Counted from the stretch's first letter, positions 41,417 to 50,520 are shown. The stretch: 64,000 bases of DNA from CAIYZT01 sp947461435 (GCA_965284435.1 OZ260083.1:1488001-1552000), one strand, 5' to 3'. Numbers and translations: made by a program. The notes: generated by a model from the letters alone, not told the origin.

Positions 41417-43858
41417 ATGACCATGATCGAATCGCGCGTTGACGATCTGCTGGGCCGGATGAGCCTGCAAGACCAAGTAGACATCTTGTCGGGCGAAGAT
41501 TTCTGGTCGGTGCCTGCCTTGGCGCATCTTGGTCTTGGCAAATTGCGCGTCAGCGATGGGCCCAACGGCGCGCGGGGCGGCGGCAGCCTGATCGGGGGGG
41601 TGAAATCAGCCGCTTTCCCGGTTGGCATCGCCCTTGGGGCCACGTGGAACCCCGATCTGGTGGAACAAATCGGTGCTGCACTGGCCGACGAGGTGAAATC
41701 CAAAAACGCCCATGTCCTGCTGGCCCCTACGGTGAATATCCAACGCTCTGTGACCAATGGGCGCAACTTTGAATGCTATTCGGAAGATCCGATTTTGACG
41801 GCAGCCTTGGCGGTGGCCTATATCAACGGTCTGCAAGGGCAGGGCATTTCGGCCACGATCAAGCATTTCGTCGGCAATGAATCGGAAATCGAGCGGACCA
41901 CGATCTCATCCGACATTGATGAACGATCGCTGCGCGAGGTTTATCTTGTGCCCTTCGAGGCGGCGGTGAAACAGGCGCGTACTTGGGGCATCATGTCGTC
42001 CTACAACAAGGTCAACGGCACCTATGCCGCAGAAAACCATTGGCTGTTGACCGAGGTGTTGCGCGGCGACTGGGGGTATGACGGCATTGTCATGTCTGAT
42101 TGGTTTGGCTCACGCTCCACCGCGCCCACGGTGAATGGCGGTTTGGATCTGGAAATGCCGGGCCCAACGCGGGACAGGGGGGCCAAGTTGATCGCGGCCG
42201 TACAGGCGGGCGAGGTTTCGGCCGATACAGTGCGCGAACGGGCCCGCGCCATGCTGCGCCTGATGGCCCGCGTCGGCGCGCTGGACGATCACCGCGCCTT
42301 TGAAGAGCGGGCCGATGTGCGCCCCTCCACCGGGGCCCTGATCCGGCGGGCGGGGGCCGAGGCGTCGGTGCTTTTGAAAAATGACGGGCTTTTGCCGTTG
42401 GCCGCCCGGGGCAGCCTTGCGGTGATCGGGCCGAATGCGGCGGTCGCGCAGATCATGGGGGGCGGATCGGCGCAGTTGAACCCGCATTACGCGGTCACCC
42501 CGTGGCAGGGATTGATCGCGGCTTTGGGCGAGGATCAACTGACCTATGCCCAAGGCTGCACCAATCACCGATGGGAGCCTTTGGTGTCTGGCCCCGTGGA
42601 CGTCTCCTTTTTCGCGGGCCGCGCGCTGCAGGGCGAGGCGTTGTTCCGCGACACCCTCGACTCCGCGATGGCGTTCTGGTTCCCACCTTTTGCGGGCGGC
42701 ACGGTGGACCCGGCGGATTTTTCCGCACGGCTGACCACCACCTTCACCGCGCAGGCGGCCGGACTGCACCGGGTAGGAGTTGTTGCGGCGGGCTATGCCC
42801 GGGTCTTTGTGGATGGGGTCTTGATCGCAAACGCTTGGGATGGCTGGAAGAAAGGCAGAACCTTCTTTGAAGAGGGCTGCGACGAAGTGGTGGGCGAGGT
42901 GACGCTGGCCAAGGGGCAAGTGGCGCAGGTGACAATCGAGTTTTGCAACCGGCCCGCCGATAATCTGGTCTTTTCGGCCCTCCGTTTGGGGTTTGGCCGG
43001 CCCTTGGGCGATGAGGCCATCGCCGAGGCCGTCCAGATTGCGGCGGCGGCAGACCGCGCGGTGGTCTTTGTCGGGCGCAGCGGCGAATGGGATACCGAAG
43101 GGTCGGATCTGGAGAACATCCTGCTGCCCGGCCGGCAAGATGAATTGGTGGCCGCCGTTCTGAAAGCCAACCCGAACACGGTTGTGGTGCTGCAAACGGG
43201 CGGGCCGGTGGAAATGCCATGGCTGGCGCAGGCGCGGGCGGTTTTGCAATGCTGGTATCCGGGGCAAGAAGCGGGCCACGCAATGGCAGATGTGCTGACG
43301 GGCGCGGCTGAACCGTCGGGGCGACTTGCCCAAACCTTTCCCCGCCGCTGGCAGGATAACCCCACCCATAGTCAGGACGCCCAGATTTATCCGGGGTTAT
43401 CGGGGCATGTGCGCTATGAAGAGGGCGTCTTTATCGGCTATCGCCACTATGACCGCATGGGCATTGACCCGCTGTTCCCCTTTGGCCATGGCCTGAGTTA
43501 CACAAGCTTTGACCTGGAAGGTTTGACCGCCGATGCGTCAGGTCAGGTGCGTGTGACCCTTCGCAACACCGGCGCGCAGGCCGGCACGACCGTTGTGCAG
43601 ATCTATGTCACCGCGCCAGATGCCACGATCTTGCGGCCGCAAAAGGAATTGAAGGCCTTTGCCAAGATCGCGCTTGCTGCGGGCGAGGTGCAAGACCTGT
43701 CCTTTGCCCTGACCCCCCGCGATTTCGCCTATTGGGACAGTTCGGCTCGCAACTGGCGGGTCGAAGGGGGGCGGTTTGGCATCAAGGCCGGGTTTTCAGC
43801 GGCCGATTTGCGCGTTCAAACCGAGGTGCTGATGACCGAGGCACGGCTGGCCCCCTGA
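41417..43858 (+). CDS. GH3 family beta-glucosidase with PA14-type insert
   Basis: The 813-aa protein has a GH3 N-terminal TIM barrel (residues about 1-280) with the nucleophile in 'GIVMSDWFGSRS'. A C-terminal GH3 sandwich follows, interrupted by an insert of about 160 residues resembling PA14, then a fibronectin-III-like domain ending the protein. No signal peptide is seen, so it probably acts in the cytoplasm on imported glucosides. No transporter or LacI gene lies next to it. Two ATGs (41417, 41423) are possible; the second has better ribosome-site spacing. Confidence 0.9.
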   Translation: MTMIESRVDDLLGRMSLQDQVDILSGEDFWSVPALAHLGLGKLRVSDGPNGARGGGSLIGGVKSAAFPVGIALGATWNPDLVEQIGAALADEVKSKNAHVLLAPTVNIQRSVTNGRNFECYSEDPILTAALAVAYINGLQGQGISATIKHFVGNESEIERTTISSDIDERSLREVYLVPFEAAVKQARTWGIMSSYNKVNGTYAAENHWLLTEVLRGDWGYDGIVMSDWFGSRSTAPTVNGGLDLEMPGPTRDRGAKLIAAVQAGEVSADTVRERARAMLRLMARVGALDDHRAFEERADVRPSTGALIRRAGAEASVLLKNDGLLPLAARGSLAVIGPNAAVAQIMGGGSAQLNPHYAVTPWQGLIAALGEDQLTYAQGCTNHRWEPLVSGPVDVSFFAGRALQGEALFRDTLDSAMAFWFPPFAGGTVDPADFSARLTTTFTAQAAGLHRVGVVAAGYARVFVDGVLIANAWDGWKKGRTFFEEGCDEVVGEVTLAKGQVAQVTIEFCNRPADNLVFSALRLGFGRPLGDEAIAEAVQIAAAADRAVVFVGRSGEWDTEGSDLENILLPGRQDELVAAVLKANPNTVVVLQTGGPVEMPWLAQARAVLQCWYPGQEAGHAMADVLTGAAEPSGRLAQTFPRRWQDNPTHSQDAQIYPGLSGHVRYEEGVFIGYRHYDRMGIDPLFPFGHGLSYTSFDLEGLTADASGQVRVTLRNTGAQAGTTVVQIYVTAPDATILRPQKELKAFAKIALAAGEVQDLSFALTPRDFAYWDSSARNWRVEGGRFGIKAGFSAADLRVQTEVLMTEARLAP

Positions 43859-44331
43859 TGCGCATACCGATCTAGAAACCGTGTCAGAAACGCCATGGCC
43901 TTGGGGTCGTGATCAAGGGAGGCTTGGGCAAAATCGATCAGGGCCTGTTCGTGGTCGATCAAGATCTGCAGCGCGCCGCGCATCTGCGGCGGGGCAAGCG
44001 CCATGGTTTGTTCAAACTCTGGCATATAGGCGGGATAGTCCCGCACGATCGCACGCAGAAAATCAGCCCAGTCGAGCAGCGGACGGCCGGATGCCTCTTG
44101 CGCGCCGTCACGGGCCAGCGCCTCCGCGGGCCGCGAGCGGAAACCGGCCCGGGTCATCAAGGGCTGCAAGGCAGAATAGGTGACGGCCTCGATCTGTGCG
44201 AAAAGGTTCAGCGCACGGCGGGCCGGCGGCGGATAGCGCAGGGCAAGCGCCGCAAAATACGCCTCGCCGCCAACCTCTTCTTCGAAACACAAGGTCAAGG
44301 CTTGCTGCCAGTCGGTAAAGTGACGGGTCAT
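43816..44331 (-). CDS. Hypothetical helical protein, ferritin-like pattern
   Basis: A 171-aa, largely helical protein (MTRHFTDWQQALTLCFEEEV followed by 'GGEAYFAALA'). Spaced E/H residues ('FAQIEAVTYS', 'LIDHEQALIDFAQA') recall a ferritin-like bundle, but the match is not strong enough to name. Its 3' end overlaps the end of the GH3 gene by 43 bases tail-to-tail. It lies upstream of ecm on the opposite side of a 32-base gap from the ecm stop. Function unknown. Confidence 0.62.
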   Translation of the reverse strand: MTRHFTDWQQALTLCFEEEVGGEAYFAALALRYPPPARRALNLFAQIEAVTYSALQPLMTRAGFRSRPAEALARDGAQEASGRPLLDWADFLRAIVRDYPAYMPEFEQTMALAPPQMRGALQILIDHEQALIDFAQASLDHDPKAMAFLTRFLDRYAHQGASRASVISTSV

Positions 44332-44363
44332 GGCAGGCACGTTTGGTCGCCTTTCAATGGGGT

Positions 44364-46328
44364 TTACTGCGCCGCAACCGCGCTTTTGTCGACCAGACCC
44401 ACAATGTCCAGCATGATGCGGTTCAACTCGAAATCCTTGGGCGTGTAAACAGCGGCAACGCCCATAGCCCGCAGTCGCGCAGCGTCCTCTTCGGGGATGA
44501 TCCCCCCCACAACCAAGGGCACATCCCCCAGGCCCGTGCGGCGCATCAGGGCCAGAACTTCGGTGATCAGGGGCAGGTGGCTGCCGGACAGGATCGACAG
44601 GCCCACCACATGCGCGCCTTGATCGGCAGCGGCCGACACGATTTCGGCTGGCGTCAGGCGAATCCCTTCATAGGTGATGTCCATTCCGCAGTCGCGGGCC
44701 CGCGCCGCGATTTGTTCGGCCCCGTTAGAATGGCCGTCCAAGCCCGGCTTGCCCACCAGAAATTTAAGCCGCCGGCCCAGTTTGGCCGACACAAGATCGA
44801 CAGCGTCGCGGATCGGTTCCAGACCCTCGGTGCGGTTTGAGGGCGCGCGCGCCACGCCCGTTGGGGCGCGGTATTCGCCAAAGGCGGCCCGCACCATGGC
44901 GCCCCATTCGCCCGTTGTCGCACCGGCCTTTGCGGCCGCGATCGAGGTGGGCATGATATTGGCCCCCGATGCCGCCGCCGCCCGCAAGGCGGTCAGGGCG
45001 GAATGAACACGCCCCTCATCACGCGCCGCGCGCCATGCCGTCAGCCGCGCAATCTGATCTGCCTCGGCATCAGGATCGGCCATCATGATGCCGCCGTCCC
45101 CCGCCGTCAAAGGCGAGGGCGCTGCCTCGGTCCAGCGGTTTACGCCGACAACCGTGGTTTCCTTGCTTTCGATCCGGCCGATCCGGGCGGCATTCGCCTC
45201 GACCAGTCGGGCCTTCATATAGTCGATGGCGGCCACCGCCCCGCCCATCGCGTCGATCTGGGCCAATTCATCGCGCGCGCCTTGCTTCAACGCCTCGACC
45301 TTGCGGTCCACCGCCGGGTTGCCGTCAAACAGATCGTCATATTCCAGAAGGTCGGTTTCATAGGCCAAAATCTGCTGCATCCGCAGCGACCACTGCTGAT
45401 CCCACGGCCGGGGCAAACCCAGCGCCTCGTTCCAGGCGGGCAGTTGAACGGCGCGCGCGCGAGCGCTTTTGGACAGGGTCACCGCCAACATTTCCAACAA
45501 GATCCGATAGACATTGTTTTCAGGCTGTTGTTCGGTCAGCCCCAGAGAGTTGACCTGCACGCCATAGCGAAACCGGCGGTACTTCGCCTCGGTGATCCCG
45601 TAGCGGCCTGCACAGATTTCATCCCAAAGATCGACAAAGGCGCGCATCTTGCACATCTCGGTCACAAAACGGATCCCGGCATTCACGAAAAACGATATCC
45701 GCCCCACCATGGATGGAAATTCGGCGGCGGGCACCTTGGCGCGCAGATCGTCCAGAACCGCACAGGCGGTGGCGAGGGCAAAGGCCAGTTCCTGTTCGGG
45801 TGTCGCCCCGGCTTCTTGCAAATGATAGGAACACACATTCATCGGGTTCCATTTGGGCAAATTTTGCTGCGTATAGGCCGCCACATCGGTGATCATCCGC
45901 AGGCTGGGCTTGGGCGGGCAGATATAGGTCCCGCGCGACAGATATTCCTTGATGATGTCGTTTTGCACCGTGCCTTGCAAGGCGCTGATATCGGCACCTT
46001 GCTCTTCCGCCACGGCGATATACAGCGCCAACAGCCAAGGGGCCGTGGCGTTGATTGTCATCGAGGTGTTCATCTGCTCCAGCGGGATATCGGCAAACAA
46101 GGCCCGCATGTCGCCCAGATGGCAAATGGGCACCCCCACCTTGCCAACTTCGCCCCCCGCCAGAATGTGATCACTGTCATAGCCGGTTTGCGTCGGCAAA
46201 TCGAAGGCCACGGACAAACCGGTTTGGCCCTTGGCCAAGTTTGTGCGGTACAAACTGTTCGATGCGGCCGCAGTGGAATGGCCCGCATAGGTACGAAACA
46301 GCCATGGGGTTTCCTTCTGCGTCTGCAT
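44364..46328 (-). CDS. ecm: Ethylmalonyl-CoA mutase
   Basis: Ecm converts (2R)-ethylmalonyl-CoA to methylsuccinyl-CoA with coenzyme B12, a defining EMC-pathway step. The 654-aa protein begins near 'ETPWLFRTYAGHSTAAASN'. It has the substrate-barrel signature 'GLSVAFDLPTQTGYDSDH' and ends with a B12-binding domain ('GLDGHSNGAEQ', the DxHxxG motif). Two adjacent ATGs exist (46331 and 46328); I prefer the second for its spacing to GAGG. Related MCM-family mutases differ in the barrel sequence, but this reads as Ecm/MeaA. Confidence 0.93.
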   Translation of the reverse strand: MQTQKETPWLFRTYAGHSTAAASNSLYRTNLAKGQTGLSVAFDLPTQTGYDSDHILAGGEVGKVGVPICHLGDMRALFADIPLEQMNTSMTINATAPWLLALYIAVAEEQGADISALQGTVQNDIIKEYLSRGTYICPPKPSLRMITDVAAYTQQNLPKWNPMNVCSYHLQEAGATPEQELAFALATACAVLDDLRAKVPAAEFPSMVGRISFFVNAGIRFVTEMCKMRAFVDLWDEICAGRYGITEAKYRRFRYGVQVNSLGLTEQQPENNVYRILLEMLAVTLSKSARARAVQLPAWNEALGLPRPWDQQWSLRMQQILAYETDLLEYDDLFDGNPAVDRKVEALKQGARDELAQIDAMGGAVAAIDYMKARLVEANAARIGRIESKETTVVGVNRWTEAAPSPLTAGDGGIMMADPDAEADQIARLTAWRAARDEGRVHSALTALRAAAASGANIMPTSIAAAKAGATTGEWGAMVRAAFGEYRAPTGVARAPSNRTEGLEPIRDAVDLVSAKLGRRLKFLVGKPGLDGHSNGAEQIAARARDCGMDITYEGIRLTPAEIVSAAADQGAHVVGLSILSGSHLPLITEVLALMRRTGLGDVPLVVGGIIPEEDAARLRAMGVAAVYTPKDFELNRIMLDIVGLVDKSAVAAQ

Positions 46329-46375
46329 CATCCGCCTCGTAAATCTGGGTTGTAATTTTATTTCGCAAAGACACA

Positions 46376-46403
46376 GGTATTCGACATAATGCGTCTCTGT
46401 CAA
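46376..46403 (-). promoter_or_regulatory. Candidate ecm promoter
   Basis: On the minus strand a perfect TTGACA (-35, at 46398-46403) is followed after 16 bases by ATACCT. It lies about 50-75 bases upstream of the ecm start. A CTTTGCGAAAT element follows just downstream, between promoter and gene. Confidence 0.4.
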
Positions 46404-46484
46404 TCGCTGCGTTGCGGCATGGATTGGGGGTGGGCTTTGCCGCCGATCTGGGCGAGTGTGCCGCCATGAAATAGGGGGCGGAAT

Positions 46485-46913
46485 ATGGACTTAAGCATCA
46501 AACTGATCTTGTGGGTTCATCTTGTGTCCCTGGCCCTGGCCGGGTGTTCGGCCTTTGCCCTGCCGATGGTCTTGGGGATGATGGCCAAGGCCGAACCCGC
46601 CCAGCGGCCGGTCTTCGGTCAGGTCGCCGCCAAACTGGCGGCTTTAGGGCGGATGGCGCTGGTTCTTCTGATTCTCAGCGGGCTTTATGTGCTTTGGGCC
46701 AAATATGGCACGATGGCCGGGATCAGCGGCTGGTTTCATCTGAAACTGACACTCGTTGTGATTCTGGCAGCGCTGGCGATTTTCAACCTGTTCAACAGCC
46801 GCAAAGCCCGCGCGGGGGATGCTGCCGCCGCCGCACGGATGCCCATCTTGTCCAAGATGACAACCGCCTTGGTGATGGGAATTGTCCTTGCGGCCGTCTT
46901 TGCCTTCAATTGA
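46485..46913 (+). CDS. Hypothetical inner-membrane protein, four helices
   Basis: This 142-aa protein contains four hydrophobic helices (residues about 7-28, 53-72, 82-100, 122-141). 'LILWVHLVSLALAGCSAFAL' holds a helix-embedded histidine, and 'SGWFHLKLTLVVILAALAIF' holds another, so heme or metal binding is conceivable, as in CopD/SirB-like proteins. I cannot assign a family. It is divergent from ecm and followed 40 bases later by the acyltransferase gene. Confidence 0.7.
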   Translation: MDLSIKLILWVHLVSLALAGCSAFALPMVLGMMAKAEPAQRPVFGQVAAKLAALGRMALVLLILSGLYVLWAKYGTMAGISGWFHLKLTLVVILAALAIFNLFNSRKARAGDAAAAARMPILSKMTTALVMGIVLAAVFAFN

Positions 46914-46953
46914 TCCGCTTTACCAAAGGCCGAAATCCTGACAGCCTGATGTG

Positions 46954-48330
46954 ATGTTTCGCGCGATCGAGCTTCCGTTGTGGCTGTTGATGTTGATCCT
47001 TGCCTTTGCCGGGGTCACGTTTGCGTCGCATTTTCTGTTCCCCTCGGTGCGATGGTTTTTCCGCAAACGGGCGGAACGCGCCTTGGCGCGGATCAACGCC
47101 CGGCTGGATCGCCCGATTGAACTGTTCAAACTGGCCCGCCGCCAAGACATGATCGTGCGCCTGACGTATGATCCCAAGGTGCTGGAGGCGGTCACCGAAC
47201 ATGCCGCCGAAACCGGGGTGCCGGGCGCCGTGGCCTTTGAAGAGGCGCGCAAATATGCCCGCGAAATCGTTCCGGGGTTTTCAACGACGATGTATTTCGG
47301 CGTTGCGATCCGGCTTGCCCGTTGGATCTCGCGCGGTTTGTACCGGGTGCGGATCGGCCGCCTTGACGCCCAGTTGGGCCTGATCGATCCGCAAGCCACC
47401 GTGATTTTCGTGATCAACCACCGATCCAACATGGATTATGTGCTGATCACATGGCTGGTGTCGGGGCGTGCAGCCTTGTCCTATGCGGTGGGCGAATGGG
47501 CGCGGGTCTGGCCGCTAAGCCGGTTGATCCGGGCCATGGGGGCCTATTTTATCCGGCGCGGATCGCGCAACAATCTGTATCGCCGGGTTCTGGCGCGCTA
47601 CGTGCAAATGGCCACCGCCGAGGGCACAACCCAAGCCATCTTTCCCGAAGGCGGGCTAAGCCTGACCGGCGCCGTGGGCGAGGCAAAGCTTGGTCTGCTC
47701 AGCTATATCGTGGCGGGCTATAGCCCCCAAGGGCGCGATGTTGTCTTTGTTCCCGTCGGGCTGGCCTATGACCGCGTGCTGGAAGACCGCATCCTGACCA
47801 AAGCCGCCGAGGCCGGCACGCGGCGGTTTCGCGCCTCGGTCTTGTCGATCTTCGGGTTCGTCCTGAAGAATCTGTGGCGCAAGCTTTGGGGGCGGTTCAA
47901 GGGCTTTGGAACGGCGGGGGCCAGTTTCGGGCAGCCGATTTCCTTGCGCCAGTATCTTGCTGCCCATCCATCGGGCGGAACCGAAAGCCTTGCCGCCCAT
48001 CTGATGGCCGAAATTGCGAAGGCGGTGCCAATCTTGCCCGTTCCCTTGGTGGCGGCCGCCCTTCTGGAGGGCCCCTCGCCCACGGCGCAGGTCCTGCGCG
48101 ACCGGGTGGCGCAGCTTTTATCCCGTTTGGAACAGGATCAGGCCATCTTGAAACTGGCGCCGCAGGGACTGGATCAAACCATCGCCGAAGGGCTGGCCCC
48201 CTTGGTGGCGCGCGGTCTGGTCGGCGCTGATCTGACCCATCACCCGCAGGATGCGGCGGTTTTGACGTTTTACGCCGCCTCTGTGCACCAGCATCTGCGC
48301 GGGCTGGTTGCCCCGAAAAAAGATTTGTGA
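46954..48330 (+). CDS. Glycerol-3-phosphate/lysophosphatidate acyltransferase-like protein
   Basis: The 458-aa PlsB/PlsC-superfamily protein has an N-terminal membrane helix (residues about 5-27). The acyltransferase blocks follow: block I 'FVINHRSNMDYVLITW' (HxxxxD-type, H and D), block II 'GAYFIRRGSRNNLYRRV' and block III 'AIFPEGGLSLTG'. It would acylate glycerol-3-phosphate or lysophosphatidate for phospholipid synthesis. I recall such a gene near ccr in Rhodobacter. The ATG at 46954 is preferred to a GTG three bases upstream. Confidence 0.82.
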   Translation: MFRAIELPLWLLMLILAFAGVTFASHFLFPSVRWFFRKRAERALARINARLDRPIELFKLARRQDMIVRLTYDPKVLEAVTEHAAETGVPGAVAFEEARKYAREIVPGFSTTMYFGVAIRLARWISRGLYRVRIGRLDAQLGLIDPQATVIFVINHRSNMDYVLITWLVSGRAALSYAVGEWARVWPLSRLIRAMGAYFIRRGSRNNLYRRVLARYVQMATAEGTTQAIFPEGGLSLTGAVGEAKLGLLSYIVAGYSPQGRDVVFVPVGLAYDRVLEDRILTKAAEAGTRRFRASVLSIFGFVLKNLWRKLWGRFKGFGTAGASFGQPISLRQYLAAHPSGGTESLAAHLMAEIAKAVPILPVPLVAAALLEGPSPTAQVLRDRVAQLLSRLEQDQAILKLAPQGLDQTIAEGLAPLVARGLVGADLTHHPQDAAVLTFYAASVHQHLRGLVAPKKDL

Positions 48331-48400
48331 ACTGCGGTTCAGCGTTCTAGCTTGGGGCATGGGCGAATAGTATGCCCGGTTTTTCATGGAGAGACTTTTG

Positions 48401-48739
48401 ATGCTTCGCAATATTTTGGGCGTCGCAGCCATCGGATTTTCGTTGGCTGGCTGCGTCACGACGACGACAACCTATTCCTCCGCTAACCGTAATGTAACGA
48501 TTGTGAATGCGTCCGGTATGACGATTACCAACTTCTATGGCTCCAACGCCGGGTCCAATTCGTGGGAAGAAGATATCCTTGGCACGTCGACCTTGGCATC
48601 GGGATCTTCGGCCAACATCAACTTCGACGATGGTTCGGGCTATTGTACCTTTGATTTCAAGGTCGTCTTTTCGGATGGCACCGTGGGGGTCGAAAACGGC
48701 ATCGATGTTTGCCAAATCTCAAGCTACACGATCCAGTAA
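48401..48739 (+). CDS. Putative lipoprotein upstream of ccr
   Basis: A 112-aa protein with lipobox 'IGFSLAGC' followed by a threonine run (VTTTTTYSS). The mature part is beta-rich ('RNVTIVNASGMTITNFYGSN') with 'YCTFDFKV' and 'DVCQIS' giving two cysteines. The pattern resembles small outer-membrane lipoproteins with an immunoglobulin-like fold. The start at 48401 follows GGAGAGAC. It precedes ccr by 134 bases that carry a likely ccr operator. Confidence 0.65.
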   Translation: MLRNILGVAAIGFSLAGCVTTTTTYSSANRNVTIVNASGMTITNFYGSNAGSNSWEEDILGTSTLASGSSANINFDDGSGYCTFDFKVVFSDGTVGVENGIDVCQISSYTIQ

Positions 48740-48781
48740 GGTGTTCGCCGCAACGCGGCGGACATAAAATTTCAAAAACGC

Positions 48782-48806
48782 GCGCAAAGCTATTGCAATA
48801 TTGCGC
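48782..48806. promoter_or_regulatory. Nested palindrome upstream of ccr
   Basis: A perfect palindrome TATTGCAATA (48791-48800) is flanked by GCGCAA on the left and TTGCGC on the right. The left part, GCGCAA-N3-TATTGC, also precedes mcl2. It lies 68-92 bases before the ccr ATG. Confidence 0.6.
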
Positions 48807-48873
48807 AGCCAAATCTACTCCTTTCCGCAAGGCCGCACGATTCTGCGCTGCGGCATGCGGAAAGGAGACTTTG

Positions 48874-50166
48874 ATGGCCCTTGATACAGCCACTGCCATT
48901 GCCCCCTACGAGGCCCCGATCAAAGATCTTTACGAGATCGGCGAAATGCCCCCGCTGGGCCATGTTCCCGCGCAAATGTACGCCTGGTCGATCCGGCGCG
49001 AACGCCACGGAGAGCCGGCCACCGCCATGCAGGTGGAAGTGCTGGACACCTGGAAGATCGACAGCAACGAAGTGCTGGTTCTGGTGATGGCCGCTGGCGT
49101 GAACTACAACGGCGTCTGGGCCGCCCTTGGCGTGCCGATCAGCCCCTTTGACGGCCACAAACAGCCCTATCACATCGCCGGATCCGACGCCTCGGGCATC
49201 GTGTGGGCGGTCGGCGACAAGGTAAAGCGCTGGAAGGTCGGGGATGAGGTGGTGATCCACTGCAATCAAGACGATGGCGATGACGAAGAATGCAACGGCG
49301 GCGATCCGATGTTTTCGCCCACGCAGCGGATCTGGGGATATGAAACGCCCGACGGGTCTTTCGCGCAGTTCACCCGGGTGCAAGCGCAGCAATTGATGCC
49401 GCGCCCCAAGCACCTGACATGGGAGGAATCGGCCTGCTATACCCTGACCCTTGCCACGGCGTACCGGATGCTGTTTGGCCATGAACCGCATGACCTGAAA
49501 CCCGGGCAGAACGTTCTGGTCTGGGGCGCCAGTGGCGGGCTTGGCTCTTACGCGATCCAGTTGATCAATACGGCCGGTGCCAACGCCATTGGCGTGATCA
49601 GCGATGAATCAAAGCGTGATTTCGTTATGGGCCTTGGCGCCAAAGGCGTGATCAACCGCAATGATTTCAAATGCTGGGGTCAATTGCCCACGGTCAACAG
49701 CCAAGAATACAATGATTGGCTAAAAGAGGCGCGCCGTTTTGGCAAGGCGATCTGGGATATCACGGGCAAAGGCGTGAACGTTGATATGGTCTTTGAACAT
49801 CCCGGCGAGGCGACATTTCCCGTCTCCTCTCTTGTGTGCAAAAAAGGCGGCATGGTTGTGATTTGCGCAGGCACGACAGGATTTAATTGCACCTTTGATG
49901 TGCGCTATATGTGGATGCACCAAAAGCGCCTGCAAGGCAGCCATTTCGCCCATTTGAAACAGGCAGCGGCCGCCAATAATCTGATGGTCGCCCGCCGCCT
50001 TGATCCGTGCATGTCTGAGGTGTTTCCTTGGGCAGATATTCCAGCCGCCCATACCTTGATGCGGTCCAACCAGCACAAGCCCGGCAATATGGCGGTGCTT
50101 GTTCAATCGCCGCGCACGGGCCTGCGCACCTTTGAAGAGGCATTGGAAGCCGGCCGGCGCGATTAA
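48874..50166 (+). CDS. ccr: Crotonyl-CoA carboxylase/reductase
   Basis: Ccr reductively carboxylates crotonyl-CoA to (2S)-ethylmalonyl-CoA with NADPH and CO2, the entry step of the EMC pathway. The 430-aa MDR-family protein begins 'TAIAPYEAPIKDLYEIGEMP'. It has the long insert 'CNQDDGDDEECNGGDPMFSP' typical of Ccr, the NADPH motif 'LVWGASGGLGSYAIQLINTA' and the C-terminal 'VRYMWMHQKRLQGSHFAH'. The start follows AAAGGAG. Together with ecm, mch and mcl2 it makes the pathway assignment secure. Confidence 0.96.
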   Translation: MALDTATAIAPYEAPIKDLYEIGEMPPLGHVPAQMYAWSIRRERHGEPATAMQVEVLDTWKIDSNEVLVLVMAAGVNYNGVWAALGVPISPFDGHKQPYHIAGSDASGIVWAVGDKVKRWKVGDEVVIHCNQDDGDDEECNGGDPMFSPTQRIWGYETPDGSFAQFTRVQAQQLMPRPKHLTWEESACYTLTLATAYRMLFGHEPHDLKPGQNVLVWGASGGLGSYAIQLINTAGANAIGVISDESKRDFVMGLGAKGVINRNDFKCWGQLPTVNSQEYNDWLKEARRFGKAIWDITGKGVNVDMVFEHPGEATFPVSSLVCKKGGMVVICAGTTGFNCTFDVRYMWMHQKRLQGSHFAHLKQAAAANNLMVARRLDPCMSEVFPWADIPAAHTLMRSNQHKPGNMAVLVQSPRTGLRTFEEALEAGRRD

Positions 50167-50303
50167 TTTCGCGCCGGTTCAAATCGAATTATGGTTAATT
50201 GGTCGAATTTTAGCAAAAGACCCCCGAGTCTGTTGCAACCTTAGGATATTATAGCGGCGGGCTTCATACGCTATTCCGGTAGGGGGTAGTGCGGTGGGGA
50301 ACA

Positions 50304-50468
50304 ATGCGACATTCATGGATATTCGAGGTGCTTTCGGATTTGCGCACCTATGCCTTGGCAAATGGTTTGCCAAGGCTGGCCGGCAAATCCGCAGAAGCCG
50401 AAGAAGTGGCGCGCGACGAGATTGCCGAACGAGAGGCCGAGGATCCGTTTGATCCCCCGACGCAATAG
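50304..50468 (+). CDS. Small hypothetical protein (54 aa)
   Basis: The frame MRHSWIFEVLSDLRTYALAN followed by GLPRLAGKSAEAEEVARDE, then an acidic tail to TAG, starts after a GGTGGGGA ribosome site. Similar short proteins beginning 'HSWI.DVL.DLR.FA..NGL' are familiar to me from rhodobacteria. No function is known. It occupies most of the 354-base space between ccr and the helicase gene; the AT-rich stretch 50167-50300 before it probably holds its promoter. Confidence 0.65.
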   Translation: MRHSWIFEVLSDLRTYALANGLPRLAGKSAEAEEVARDEIAEREAEDPFDPPTQ

Positions 50469-50520
50469 CCTGTCCGCGCCGCGCTCTGGCCCTTGGGGGG
50501 CGGCTGCCCTATAAGGGGGC

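Noticed and set aside
42110..43369. Minus-strand frame of 419 codons across the GH3 gene
   Set aside because: Shadow of the glycosidase reading frame.
46166..46175. TGTGATCACT inside ecm as a third copy of the suc/sdh operator
   Set aside because: Single, imperfect and within coding sequence, without the paired spacing.
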